A DNA stretch of 64,000 nucleotides, taken from an uncultured Paracoccaceae bacterium. Its GTDB lineage: Bacteria > Pseudomonadota > Alphaproteobacteria > Rhodobacterales > Rhodobacteraceae. Location: assembly GCA_938049225.1 (NCBI GenBank), contig CALICM010000060.1, forward strand, positions 1 to 64,000. The letters run 5' to 3'. The translations under genes and the position numbers were made by a program. The notes beneath the pieces were generated by a model. It was given only the letters and a program-made list of their open reading frames with translations. It ran no database searches and was not told where the DNA came from. This document shows, one piece after another, positions 1-7,179 of the stretch (position 1 is its first letter; the number at the start of each line of letters is the position of its first letter).

Positions 1-854
1 CAGGCGATCAGGATCATGACCATCGCCGTGGTCTTGACCGCCTGCGTAACCGCGATCCGGAACGTCTGCCAACTCAAGCTGCGATAGACCAGGAGCGTCA
101 CAACGAAGGCGTAGATCGCGCCGAAGGCCCCGGATTCGGTAACGGTGAAGACGCCGGAGAGAACGCCGCCGACGATGATCACGGCGGTGAGGAGGCCAGG
201 AATGGCGCTAACGAAGCTTATGGCGAGCGACGACCAGCCTGGAAACGCTTCGGCGCTGTAGCCGCGGCGCACGGCGACGACATAGGCCGCTGCGGCCAGG
301 CAAAGGCACATGAGGACGCCGGGCGCGATGCCCGCGAGAAAGAGCTGGGAGATCGAGATGCCGCCGCCGGCTGCGATCGCGAAAATGATCATGTTGTGGC
401 TGGGCGGAATGATGATGCCGGCGAGCGACGAGGTGACCGTGACGTTCACGGCATAATCGGCGTCATAGCCCTTTTCCTTCATCACCGGGATCAGGATCGA
501 GCCGAGTGCGGAGATGTCGGCGACGGCCGAGCCCGAAATGCCGCCGAACAGCATCGAGGAAAAGACGTTGACGATGCCGAGCCCGCCGCGCACGGCGCCG
601 ACCGCGGCTGACGCGAACCGGACCAGGCGCATGGCGATGCCGCCATGGAACATCAGCTCGCCCGCGAAGATGAAGAACGGGATCGCCATCAGCGAAAAGA
701 CATTGATGCCCGAGACAATGCGCTGGAAACCGACGAAGAGCGGCAATCCTTCGAACCAGAACGCGGAAAGCGCTGCGATACCAAGCGCGAAGGCCACAGG
801 CGTCCCGATGATCACGCAAAGGGCGAACACCCCTAGGAGCAGTGCAAGTCCCAT
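1..854 (-). CDS. dctM: TRAP transporter large permease (DctM family), partial at left edge
   Basis: This is the large membrane subunit of a tripartite ATP-independent periplasmic (TRAP) transporter, which imports organic or sugar acids using an ion gradient. About 284 N-terminal residues are visible and the C-terminus lies outside the window. The chain is almost wholly hydrophobic. It contains the DctM-type stretch around FFIFAGELMFHGGIAMRLVRF and the downstream SSMLFGGISGSAVADISALG and IIPPSHNMIIFAIAAGGG segments. The ATG lies 3 bp after the small-permease stop, so the two genes are translated together. Family assignment is firm. The substrate is inferred from neighbours (uronate or aldonate type). 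Confidence 0.93.
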   Translation of the reverse strand, partial: MGLALLLGVFALCVIIGTPVAFALGIAALSAFWFEGLPLFVGFQRIVSGINVFSLMAIPFFIFAGELMFHGGIAMRLVRFASAAVGAVRGGLGIVNVFSSMLFGGISGSAVADISALGSILIPVMKEKGYDADYAVNVTVTSSLAGIIIPPSHNMIIFAIAAGGGISISQLFLAGIAPGVLMCLCLAAAAYVVAVRRGYSAEAFPGWSSLAISFVSAIPGLLTAVIIVGGVLSGVFTVTESGAFGAIYAFVVTLLVYRSLSWQTFRIAVTQAVKTTAMVMILIA

Positions 855-857
855 CCC

Positions 858-1391
858 TTATCCTTGCTCAATGCTGTCTTTGCGCTCATCCCGCCCGAGA
901 AAGACACGGAGCAAGTGACCGGCTGAGAACAGGAATAGTAGTGCTCCGCAGACAGTCAGCGGGAGAGAACGAAGACCCTCGGACAATTGGATCAGGGGGA
1001 TCTGTGTGTTCCATTTGAATTTGGTCAGTTCGAGGCCATACCAGAACATCATGCCGCCGAATATTGCCATAAGTGTATCGGAAGTGACGACAAAGGCGGT
1101 GCGTATCCAACTGGGAACAATGCCTCGGAAGATGACGACCGACAGGTGCGTGTGTTCCTTTACACCCGCCGCCGCGCCGAGGAACGCAATGACCATCACC
1201 AGCAAAAGCGACACCTGTTCGACCCAAGTCGGGGTGTCATTCATCACATAGCGGCCAAAGACCAGCCAAGCGAAAATCACCGTCATCCCGACGAGGGCCA
1301 ATCCGGCCAATAGGAAACAGAGCCGGGAAAGATGGCCGAAAGCCCAATCCATGTATCGCAGAAATGCTGGCGGCGCGCCGCGGTCGTCCAT
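858..1391 (-). CDS. dctQ: TRAP transporter small permease (DctQ family)
   Basis: This is the small four-helix membrane subunit of the TRAP transporter, and it partners with the DctM protein encoded next. The 177-residue length is normal. Hydrophobic helices are visible at about 20-48, 58-75, 95-115 and 140-165. The family pattern DTPTWVEQVSLLLVMVIAFLG appears after the second helix. The start is supported by a purine-rich GAGAGGGGAAG tract just upstream. The gap to dctP holds a hairpin that may lower permease expression relative to the binding protein. Confidence 0.9.
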   Translation of the reverse strand: MDDRGAPPAFLRYMDWAFGHLSRLCFLLAGLALVGMTVIFAWLVFGRYVMNDTPTWVEQVSLLLVMVIAFLGAAAGVKEHTHLSVVIFRGIVPSWIRTAFVVTSDTLMAIFGGMMFWYGLELTKFKWNTQIPLIQLSEGLRSLPLTVCGALLFLFSAGHLLRVFLGRDERKDSIEQG

Positions 1392-1410
1392 TCTTCTTCC
1401 CCTCTCAAAA

Positions 1411-1442
1411 ATCGCCCGGCGCCTTACATGGAGCCGGGCGAT
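1411..1442 (-). terminator. Hairpin with T-run between dctP and dctQ (leaky terminator or mRNA stabiliser)
   Basis: A perfect 10-bp inverted repeat (ATCGCCCGGC paired with GCCGGGCGAT) encloses a 12-nt loop. Read on the minus strand it is followed by TTTTT and then the dctQ ribosome binding site. It lies inside the operon, directly after the binding-protein gene. A partial terminator or 3'-end stabiliser of the dctP message is the likely role, by analogy with many binding-protein operons. Confidence 0.6.
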
Positions 1443-1466
1443 CGATCTTCGGGCTATGTTTCGCCG

Positions 1467-2447
1467 TCACTCAGTCGATTGAGCGATTTCTACCAGCTTC
1501 CGCATCTCCGGATTGGCGGCCAGGTAGTCTTCGTAAACCGACACCATCGCGTCCTGGAATGGGGACTTGTCAGCGATTTCGTTGACGACGATGCCCGCAG
1601 CCTCGACATCTTTGCGCGCCTGCTCCGTGCCGATTGCCCAGAGTTCACGCTGATACAATGCGGCTTCCTCAGCCGCGCCGCGAACCGCGGCTTGCATTTC
1701 AGGAGACAACGCATTGAACTTGGCGGTGTTTACACAGATGCATTCGGGTATGATCAGATGCTCACTGAGTGAATAATTCGTGGTCACTTCATAGTGACCG
1801 ACACTCTTGAACGATGGGAAATTGTTTTCAGCCCCGTCAACCACGCCGGTTTTCAGAGCCTGCTGAACTTCCGAAAAGGCCATCGGTGATGGGTTGCCAC
1901 CCATGGCCGAGATCATGGAAGTGTAGAGGTCGTTGTTCATCACGCGGATTTTCAGACCTTCTACGTCAGCTGGCGTGTTGATGGCTTTTTGTGCGTAGAA
2001 GGAACGAGCCCCGGCGTCGATCCAGGCCAGCGGTAGAATGCCGGCCTCGCCCATTGCCGCCGCCATAATCTCGCCGCCCTCTCCTTCGAGCACGCGGAAC
2101 ATGTGTGGCACACTTTTAAAAATGAAGGGCAGCGACACAAGGTTGGCCTCCTTCACCATCGGACCGATGGGACCAAGGTTGAAGTTGCCGATTTCGATCG
2201 CGCCGATGCGAACCTGTTCAATCGCATCCGGCTGTGACCCCAGAACGCCGCCGTGGAACACCTCAAGGGTGATTTCGCCACCTGTCGATGTGTCGATAAG
2301 TTCGGCGAACCGATCCATTGCCGCTGTATTCGGATGGCCGTCGTTGTGGATGTTCCATGCACGCCATGTTTCTGCGCTGGCCACATTGCCAAGCAGTGAC
2401 GCCGCCGCAACCGCGCCAATGAAAATTTTGCCGAGCTTCTGGTACAT
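1467..2447 (-). CDS. dctP: TRAP transporter substrate-binding protein (DctP family)
   Basis: This is the periplasmic receptor that captures the solute and delivers it to the DctQM permease. The 326-residue precursor starts with a Sec signal peptide (MYQKLGKIFIGAVAAASLLG, cleavage after ASA near residue 25). The mature part shows DctP hallmarks: the LKIRVMNND segment with the arginine that usually contacts the ligand carboxylate, the strongly conserved GGNPSPMAFSEVQQALKTG stretch, and VDGAENNFPSF. The gene is first in the operon, with AGGGAGGA before its ATG. The divergent GntR gene and the nearby ManD-like gene suggest a sugar-acid ligand, which is inference. Confidence 0.94.
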   Translation of the reverse strand: MYQKLGKIFIGAVAAASLLGNVASAETWRAWNIHNDGHPNTAAMDRFAELIDTSTGGEITLEVFHGGVLGSQPDAIEQVRIGAIEIGNFNLGPIGPMVKEANLVSLPFIFKSVPHMFRVLEGEGGEIMAAAMGEAGILPLAWIDAGARSFYAQKAINTPADVEGLKIRVMNNDLYTSMISAMGGNPSPMAFSEVQQALKTGVVDGAENNFPSFKSVGHYEVTTNYSLSEHLIIPECICVNTAKFNALSPEMQAAVRGAAEEAALYQRELWAIGTEQARKDVEAAGIVVNEIADKSPFQDAMVSVYEDYLAANPEMRKLVEIAQSTE

Positions 2448-2562
2448 GATGTCCTCCCTAAGGATCTACCAAGTCTTTGTTTGTCAGACTGAGAAGTTGG
2501 GCCGCCTGTTCGGGTCTGTGCGAGAATTGGGCGCCCAGTCTTTCTCGATACCGAGTGTGAGA

Positions 2563-2574
2563 CTAGTATCCCAG
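2563..2574. promoter_or_regulatory. Candidate GntR operator CTAGTATCCCAG in the dctP/gntR divergent region
   Basis: This 12-bp site matches, with one or two changes, the two sites CTAGTATGCTAG and CTAGTATGCCAG found before the alginate ABC operon about 4.5 kb away. It is central in the divergent region, about 115 bp from dctP and 130 bp from the regulator gene. Both regions are next to closely related FCD-type GntR genes, so a shared operator is the simplest reading. Binding is inferred. Confidence 0.5.
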
Positions 2575-2703
2575 ATAGTCAAGCATCGAGTGAGCCCCGG
2601 CCCTTCGCCAAAGCAATAAGGTGGAAATATGAAAGAGTATAAGGCATGGAGGGCATCGGCTGGAAAATAGTTCCATGATGAACAGACAACGGAGAACGAC
2701 AAA

Positions 2704-3384
2704 ATGCAGAAAATGGTCGATCTGTTGGTCACCCGCACGACGACCGACATCGTATTCGATCATTTGTACAAAGAGATCTCGTCTTTGCGTCTATTGCCCG
2801 GCGCGCGGATTTCCGAGGCGGATATTGCCAACCAAATGGGGGTGTCGCGCCAGCCCGTGCGGGACGCATTCAACCGGTTGAGCAACCTGGGCCTATTGTT
2901 GATCCGCCCTCAACGCGCCACCGAGGTGCGTGGGTTTTCGATGAAAGATATCCAAACCGCACGATTCGTTCGCCTGTCGGTCGAACTTGAGGTCGTCACA
3001 CGAGCCTGCGCCACATGGCGCAGAGAAAACGCGGAAGCATTGGGGGCGCAGATCGCACTTCAGCAAGAGGCCGTCCAATCGGGCGAGACAAGCGGGTTTC
3101 ATGACCTGGACTATGATTTCCACAGACTAATCTGCGAACTCGGCGGCCATCCTATGGCTTTCGAGACCATCGAGGGCTGTAAGCAGAAAGTCGATCGCCT
3201 TTGCGTCTTGAGCTTGCGCAAGGCCTACGAGATGGAGGCCGTGATCAAAGATCATGAAAAGATCGCCACTGCGCTCGAGACCGGCTCGGTGGATACCGCG
3301 CGGGCGGCTGTCGAGAAACACCTGAGCCGTCTGGATGCGACGATTGGCGAAATTCACAAAGCTCACGCAAACTATTTCGAATAG
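2704..3384 (+). CDS. GntR family transcriptional regulator, FCD subfamily
   Basis: This is a 226-residue DNA-binding regulator. The winged helix-turn-helix occupies about residues 10-75 (ISEADIANQMGVSRQPVRDAF is the typical HTH). An all-helical FCD ligand domain follows, with the metal or ligand histidine pattern seen around FHDLDYDFHRLICELGG and the C-terminal EHEKIA-like DHEKIA. It diverges from the TRAP operon. Its HTH is nearly the same as that of the second GntR in this window, so overlapping operator specificity is expected. The start has GGAGA at a suitable distance. The inducer is probably a sugar acid, which is inferred. Confidence 0.93.
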   Translation: MQKMVDLLVTRTTTDIVFDHLYKEISSLRLLPGARISEADIANQMGVSRQPVRDAFNRLSNLGLLLIRPQRATEVRGFSMKDIQTARFVRLSVELEVVTRACATWRRENAEALGAQIALQQEAVQSGETSGFHDLDYDFHRLICELGGHPMAFETIEGCKQKVDRLCVLSLRKAYEMEAVIKDHEKIATALETGSVDTARAAVEKHLSRLDATIGEIHKAHANYFE

Positions 3385-3406
3385 CCCCGCCATCCGTCGA
3401 CACAAT

Positions 3407-4633
3407 CTAGTAATTCCAGATTGTTCCATCCTCGAGCCTCACCACCGGATGACTGCCGGGTTTGTAGCTGTAGCGTTTTGCTTCGGCTTCGTCGAAATCC
3501 ACGCCGAGACCAGGCGCATTACTGACGTAGAAACAACCGCGTTCCATCCGATGCCCTGATGGAAAAAGCGCATCACATTCCGGCGTTCCAAGGACCAGAT
3601 ACTCCTGAATGCCGAAATTCGGCGCCCAAACGTTGAGATGCGCGTGTGCTGCCATGCAAAGCGGAGAATGGCTTGGCGGGCCGTGAAATCCGGTGCGAAC
3701 GTGATGCAGGCCGGCCAGATCGACGATGCGCTTCACATGGGTGATGCCGCCGGCATAGGTGGCTGCGACGCGGATAAAATCTATCAACTCGTTCTCGATC
3801 AGCTTGTTGCAATCCCAGATCGAGTTGAAGACTTCGCCGATGGCAATCGGAACCGTCGAATGCTGGCGGATGAGTTTCAGTGCGTCCTGATCGTCGGCCG
3901 GGGTTGGGTCTTCCATCCAAAACAGGCTCGCGGGTTCGACCGCCTTGGCAAACTCGGCGGCCTCGCGCGGCAGCAGACGATGGTGCACATCGTGCAGGAT
4001 TTTCAGCTCTGGGCCGAATTTCTCGCGGATTTCCGCAAGCGCTCCGGGCATGTAGCGCATGTACCGATCCGTGTCCCAGACTTCGACCTTGGGGCGGATG
4101 CCCGCATAGTCTGTTATATAGTTTCTGCCGCCACCCCGATCTTCTGGCACGGCATAGCTTGCGCTTGGCATGCCGGGAATGCCGCACTGGACGCGGACGG
4201 CTTCGTATCCTTCCTCGACATAGTAGGCGATCACATCCATCAGGTCGGGCAGGTCAGCGCCGGTGGCATGCGCATAGACCATCGCGCCTTCCCGACTTTT
4301 GCCACCGAACAGCTGATAAAGCGGCATGTTCGCCAGCTTGCCCTTGATGTCCCAAAGTGCCATGTCGATGGCGCCGAACGCAGCCATGGCGATCGGGCCG
4401 CGACGGTAATAGGCGCCGCGATAGAAGAACTGCCAGATATCCTCGCTATTGCGGGGGTCCATACCGATCAAATTAGGAATCAGATAGTCCTGAAGATACG
4501 CCGCAGGCAGCGTTTCGCGGTTGTTCAATGTGGCATCGCCGAGACCGTAGATGCCCTGATCTGTCATGATCTTGAGCGTGACATAGTTCTTTCCCGGCCC
4601 TCCGATAAAGACCTTTGCGTCGGTGATTTTCAT
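3407..4633 (-). CDS. manD: Mannonate dehydratase-like enolase superfamily protein (ManD/RspA type)
   Basis: This is an enolase-superfamily acid-sugar dehydratase. Characterised ManD enzymes remove water from D-mannonate to give 2-keto-3-deoxy-D-gluconate (KDG). The protein has 408 residues, the usual length. The N-terminal capping domain contains YRGAYYRRGP. The barrel carries the Mg ligands D215, E241 (WMED) and E267 (IGEVFN). H217, in LHDVHHR, is the residue typical of ManD. The C-terminus ends in EDGTIWNY, close to the family ending. It is the last gene of the leftward gntR-MATE-remnant operon. Some RspA-type relatives have weak or unknown activity, so the exact substrate is uncertain. Confidence 0.88.
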   Translation of the reverse strand: MKITDAKVFIGGPGKNYVTLKIMTDQGIYGLGDATLNNRETLPAAYLQDYLIPNLIGMDPRNSEDIWQFFYRGAYYRRGPIAMAAFGAIDMALWDIKGKLANMPLYQLFGGKSREGAMVYAHATGADLPDLMDVIAYYVEEGYEAVRVQCGIPGMPSASYAVPEDRGGGRNYITDYAGIRPKVEVWDTDRYMRYMPGALAEIREKFGPELKILHDVHHRLLPREAAEFAKAVEPASLFWMEDPTPADDQDALKLIRQHSTVPIAIGEVFNSIWDCNKLIENELIDFIRVAATYAGGITHVKRIVDLAGLHHVRTGFHGPPSHSPLCMAAHAHLNVWAPNFGIQEYLVLGTPECDALFPSGHRMERGCFYVSNAPGLGVDFDEAEAKRYSYKPGSHPVVRLEDGTIWNY

Positions 4634-4645
4634 GGAACCTCCTCT

Positions 4646-4840
4646 TCAGTTCAGGTGGGATATATCCACCCATGTGTTGGATCGCCGGATGGCATCGATG
4701 ATCTGTTGATAGCGGCCACCTTCCCGAAATGTCGGGTAGGGCGGCGCCTTCTCCCGCTGGATATCGCGGACGAAGTCGCGGGCGTGCCCTTGTCCGGTAA
4801 AACCGGTTCCCGCGACCAGAACAGTCAGTTTATGCGTCAA
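4646..4840 (-). pseudogene. Internally deleted Gfo/Idh/MocA-type oxidoreductase remnant
   Basis: The 64-residue product begins with a Rossmann nucleotide-binding start (KLTVLVAGTGFTGQGHA, a GxGxxG-like turn) and then passes directly into a sequence like the C-terminus of Gfo/Idh/MocA dehydrogenases (HARDFVRDI, PPYPTFREGGRYQQIIDAIRRS). About 280-300 central residues normally found between these parts are absent, including the catalytic lysine motif. It starts with TTG. It sits in an operon with 10-12 bp spacings on both sides. The likeliest history is an in-frame deletion at the short GGGCACGCC segment. No activity is expected. Confidence 0.65.
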
Positions 4841-4850
4841 AGGGCTCTTC

Positions 4851-6227
4851 TCATTCCGTAACCACCGCGCGTTTCCAGTCGCCGCGCCAGAGGCGGCTGT
4901 GAAATGGCCAGAATTTCACCAACTCTTCGGCCAGGATAAGCGAAAGCACCCAAAAAGCCGGAACCTCGAAGACCAGTACGGCCAGCGCCGTCGCGGGTAC
5001 GCGAAAGACCCACTGCGACCACAGGAAGATCTGCATAACGTAAATCGTATCGCCACTCGCGCGGAGCGTGTTGCCGCAGATGGCATTCGTCGCCCGTGGG
5101 AAGGATGTGATCAGCAGGATCGGCATGAAGCCCAGTAGAGTGGCGCGCGTTTCTGGCGATAGATCGGCGTAGAGAATTTCAATCGACATTGAAAGACCCA
5201 GGAATACCAAGCCCATCATCCCGGCCGCCACGAATGCCCCGCGCCAGGCTTTCGAGAGAAACGCATCGAGTGTCGCTTCATTCGCTCGGCGACCCAGCAG
5301 TTGGGCGACGATGATGCCGGTGGCTTGTGTCCACTGCATGGCGATCTGGCCCGCGACCATGTTCCAGGGTGCGATCAGCGTCATCGCGGCAAAGTCGTTA
5401 AGCGCCATCCTTGCATAGATCAGCATACAAAGGTGTGTGGCCAATGTGGCGCTGCTGAATGTAGCCGCGATAGGCAGTGTAAAGAGAAAGTAGCGCTTCA
5501 GTGTCCTTGCAAAGCTGACATGTCGCCAGCCTACAGTCCGAACGAGATGCCCCTCAATTTGCAAAAACCTTATCGCGAAGAACACAACCTGCACCGCGAC
5601 GCCGATGGCGCTGCCCATCGCGGCGCCGGTAACACCGAAACTCGGCAGGCCCCAAAGACCGTGAATGAGTGCAACGCTGCACAAAATATTGATGGGAACG
5701 GACAGCGCGTAACCATAAAGCGGTAAGCGGGTGCGTCCGCATCCGTTGAAAAAGCTCGACAAGCATTGCCCAACAGATTCCAACAGGACCACCAAGGAAA
5801 ACACCCTCAGATACAACCAGGCATTCAGCGCAACGTCACGGTTGGGCGCCATATGGTCGATGAGCGATGGGCCAAAGAGGAAGATGAACGCCAAGCCCGC
5901 CCCGCCAATTGCCATACTGATCGTCAGCCCGCACAAAAGGGTGGATTTCAAATAAACAGGATCGGCTGTGCCAAAAGCCTGGGCGGCCCGGATCTGCATG
6001 GCGTGCGAGAACGCGAAAATGATGCCCAAGATGATCCCGCCGATGGCCGCGGCAAGGCCCATGGACGCCAACGCCGCTTCACCGAGCGAGGACACCAGCC
6101 AGCCGTCAATGAGGACAGTTCCATGCAGGAATATGGCCTTGACGGCCATCGGCCAGGCCAACGAGAAAATGTGTGATGTCGTGGGTGCGCCGATACCAAC
6201 CGTTGCCTCAAGCCGTGCCTGACTCAC
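4851..6227 (-). CDS. MATE family efflux transporter
   Basis: This is a 458-residue multidrug and toxin extrusion family membrane protein, normally an ion-coupled exporter. About 12 hydrophobic helices form two MatE halves (approx. 20-230 and 240-440). Family-like features include the early SLAWPMAVKA segment and GCGRTRLPLYGYALSVPINI before the midpoint. It starts with GTG and overlaps the gntR stop by 4 bp (GTGA), so it is translationally coupled to the regulator. Its place in a sugar-acid operon is unusual. It may export a toxic intermediate or a related metabolite, which is conjecture. Confidence 0.9.
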   Translation of the reverse strand: MSQARLEATVGIGAPTTSHIFSLAWPMAVKAIFLHGTVLIDGWLVSSLGEAALASMGLAAAIGGIILGIIFAFSHAMQIRAAQAFGTADPVYLKSTLLCGLTISMAIGGAGLAFIFLFGPSLIDHMAPNRDVALNAWLYLRVFSLVVLLESVGQCLSSFFNGCGRTRLPLYGYALSVPINILCSVALIHGLWGLPSFGVTGAAMGSAIGVAVQVVFFAIRFLQIEGHLVRTVGWRHVSFARTLKRYFLFTLPIAATFSSATLATHLCMLIYARMALNDFAAMTLIAPWNMVAGQIAMQWTQATGIIVAQLLGRRANEATLDAFLSKAWRGAFVAAGMMGLVFLGLSMSIEILYADLSPETRATLLGFMPILLITSFPRATNAICGNTLRASGDTIYVMQIFLWSQWVFRVPATALAVLVFEVPAFWVLSLILAEELVKFWPFHSRLWRGDWKRAVVTE

Positions 6228-6910
6228 GCGGGCTCGAAATAATTGGCATTCGTCTCCGAAATGCGTGCGATGGTTTCGTCCAGCCGCCCAAGGTGTTTCA
6301 TGCCCGCCTCAACGGCACGTTCGGCATCATGGGCCTTGACGGCCTCTGCGATCTCGGTGTGGTCAGCGACGAGTTCGGGCATGCGGTCCTCTTTCGAGAG
6401 GCTGAGCATGCAAAGCCGGTCGACCTTTGATTTCTCCTTCATGATAACATCGAAGGCAAAGTCTGCCTTTGCAATCCGGCATAGCAACTCGTGAAACGCA
6501 TAGTCGAGTGTACCAAAGCGTTCGACATCACCGGCATCGATAGCTGCGGCTTGATCCGCCAGTGCTGCGTCCAGCATCGCGGCGCCAGACGGATTGCAAT
6601 GCTTTGCGGCAAGCGCAAGAACCTGTTTCTCGACCGCAGCGCGGACAAACCGGGACTTTTCAATCTCGCGGGCCGAAAATCGACGCACCTCGGTCGCGCG
6701 TTGTGGGCGGATCAACAGAAGGTCAAGATTGGCAAGCCGACTGAAGGCATCGCGAACGGGCTGGCGTGACACGCCAAAGCGCGAGGCAATGTCCGCCTCG
6801 GAAATGCGGTCGCCAGGTCGCAGTCGCATCGAGGCAATCTCTTCGTGCAGATGATCGAAAATATCATCCACGATCGTCCGTCGTTCGCTGAGCCGCGTAA
6901 GTTGCGCCAT
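6224..6910 (-). CDS. GntR family transcriptional regulator, FCD subfamily (paralogue of the first)
   Basis: This is a 228-residue regulator with a winged HTH at about residues 15-80 (ISEADIASRFGVSRQPVRDAF) followed by an FCD sensor domain (LDYAFHELLCRIAKADFAF, VADHTEIAEAV). The HTH and the RPQRATEVRRFS linker are almost identical to the regulator beside the TRAP genes, so the pair arose by duplication or co-transfer. It heads the operon with MATE and manD and diverges from the alginate ABC genes. The intervening 269 bp hold a 14-bp inverted repeat and tandem candidate operators. Autoregulation plus control of the ABC operon is inferred. Confidence 0.93.
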   Translation of the reverse strand: MAQLTRLSERRTIVDDIFDHLHEEIASMRLRPGDRISEADIASRFGVSRQPVRDAFSRLANLDLLLIRPQRATEVRRFSAREIEKSRFVRAAVEKQVLALAAKHCNPSGAAMLDAALADQAAAIDAGDVERFGTLDYAFHELLCRIAKADFAFDVIMKEKSKVDRLCMLSLSKEDRMPELVADHTEIAEAVKAHDAERAVEAGMKHLGRLDETIARISETNANYFEPA

Positions 6911-6972
6911 GATTGACCTCCTTCATTGCAAGTTCTGGGCAGCCGCCACGGCTAATTCAGAGCGCGGAAGAT

Positions 6973-7007
6973 AAACATCTGATTTTCCTTCACAAAATCA
7001 GATGTTT
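6973..7007. promoter_or_regulatory. Perfect 14-bp inverted repeat upstream of the second gntR
   Basis: AAACATCTGATTTT is followed, after a 7-nt spacer, by its exact reverse complement AAAATCAGATGTTT. The centre lies about 80 bp before the gntR ATG. Possible roles are a transcription-factor site, a 5'-UTR hairpin of the gntR message, or insulation between the divergent transcripts. It has no obvious relation to the CTAGTATG sites 70 bp away. Confidence 0.6.
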
Positions 7008-7076
7008 CCTTGCTTGGCGTCGCTTCGTCAGCTGTTGGCCCGCAGACTCTCACAACGTCCCTTACCGCAAAAAAAA

Positions 7077-7088
7077 CTAGTATGCTAG
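7077..7088. promoter_or_regulatory. Candidate GntR operator 1, CTAGTATGCTAG
   Basis: This is an imperfect palindrome (CTAG arms around TATG). It is repeated 20 bp downstream and found again, as CTAGTATCCCAG, in the dctP/gntR region. Its spacing of about two helical turns from operator 2 favours cooperative binding on one DNA face. It lies about 100 bp before the ABC ATPase start. Confidence 0.55.
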
Positions 7089-7096
7089 GAATTTTA

Positions 7097-7108
7097 CTAG
7101 TATGCCAG
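7097..7108. promoter_or_regulatory. Candidate GntR operator 2, CTAGTATGCCAG, next to TTGACA
   Basis: This is the second copy of the 12-bp motif. A perfect TTGACA -35-like hexamer begins 4 bp downstream, but no good -10 follows at 17 bp, so the promoter itself is uncertain. A repressor bound here would block polymerase access to such a -35. Confidence 0.5.
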
Positions 7109-7179
7109 TTGTTGACAGGATGCGAATCAAGCGCCCTGAACAGGTACGCAGAAGCCAACAGCGCACCGAGGGAGGGAAC

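Noticed and set aside
2470-2485. CAAAGACTTGG on the minus strand, identical to the linker of the paired-hairpin element
   Set aside because: Neither hairpin flanks it. It is likely chance, though worth remembering if more copies are found.
3638-4861. 407-residue open frame antisense to the ManD-like gene
   Set aside because: There is no family resemblance. It spans three genes of the opposite strand and has low-complexity GC-driven composition.
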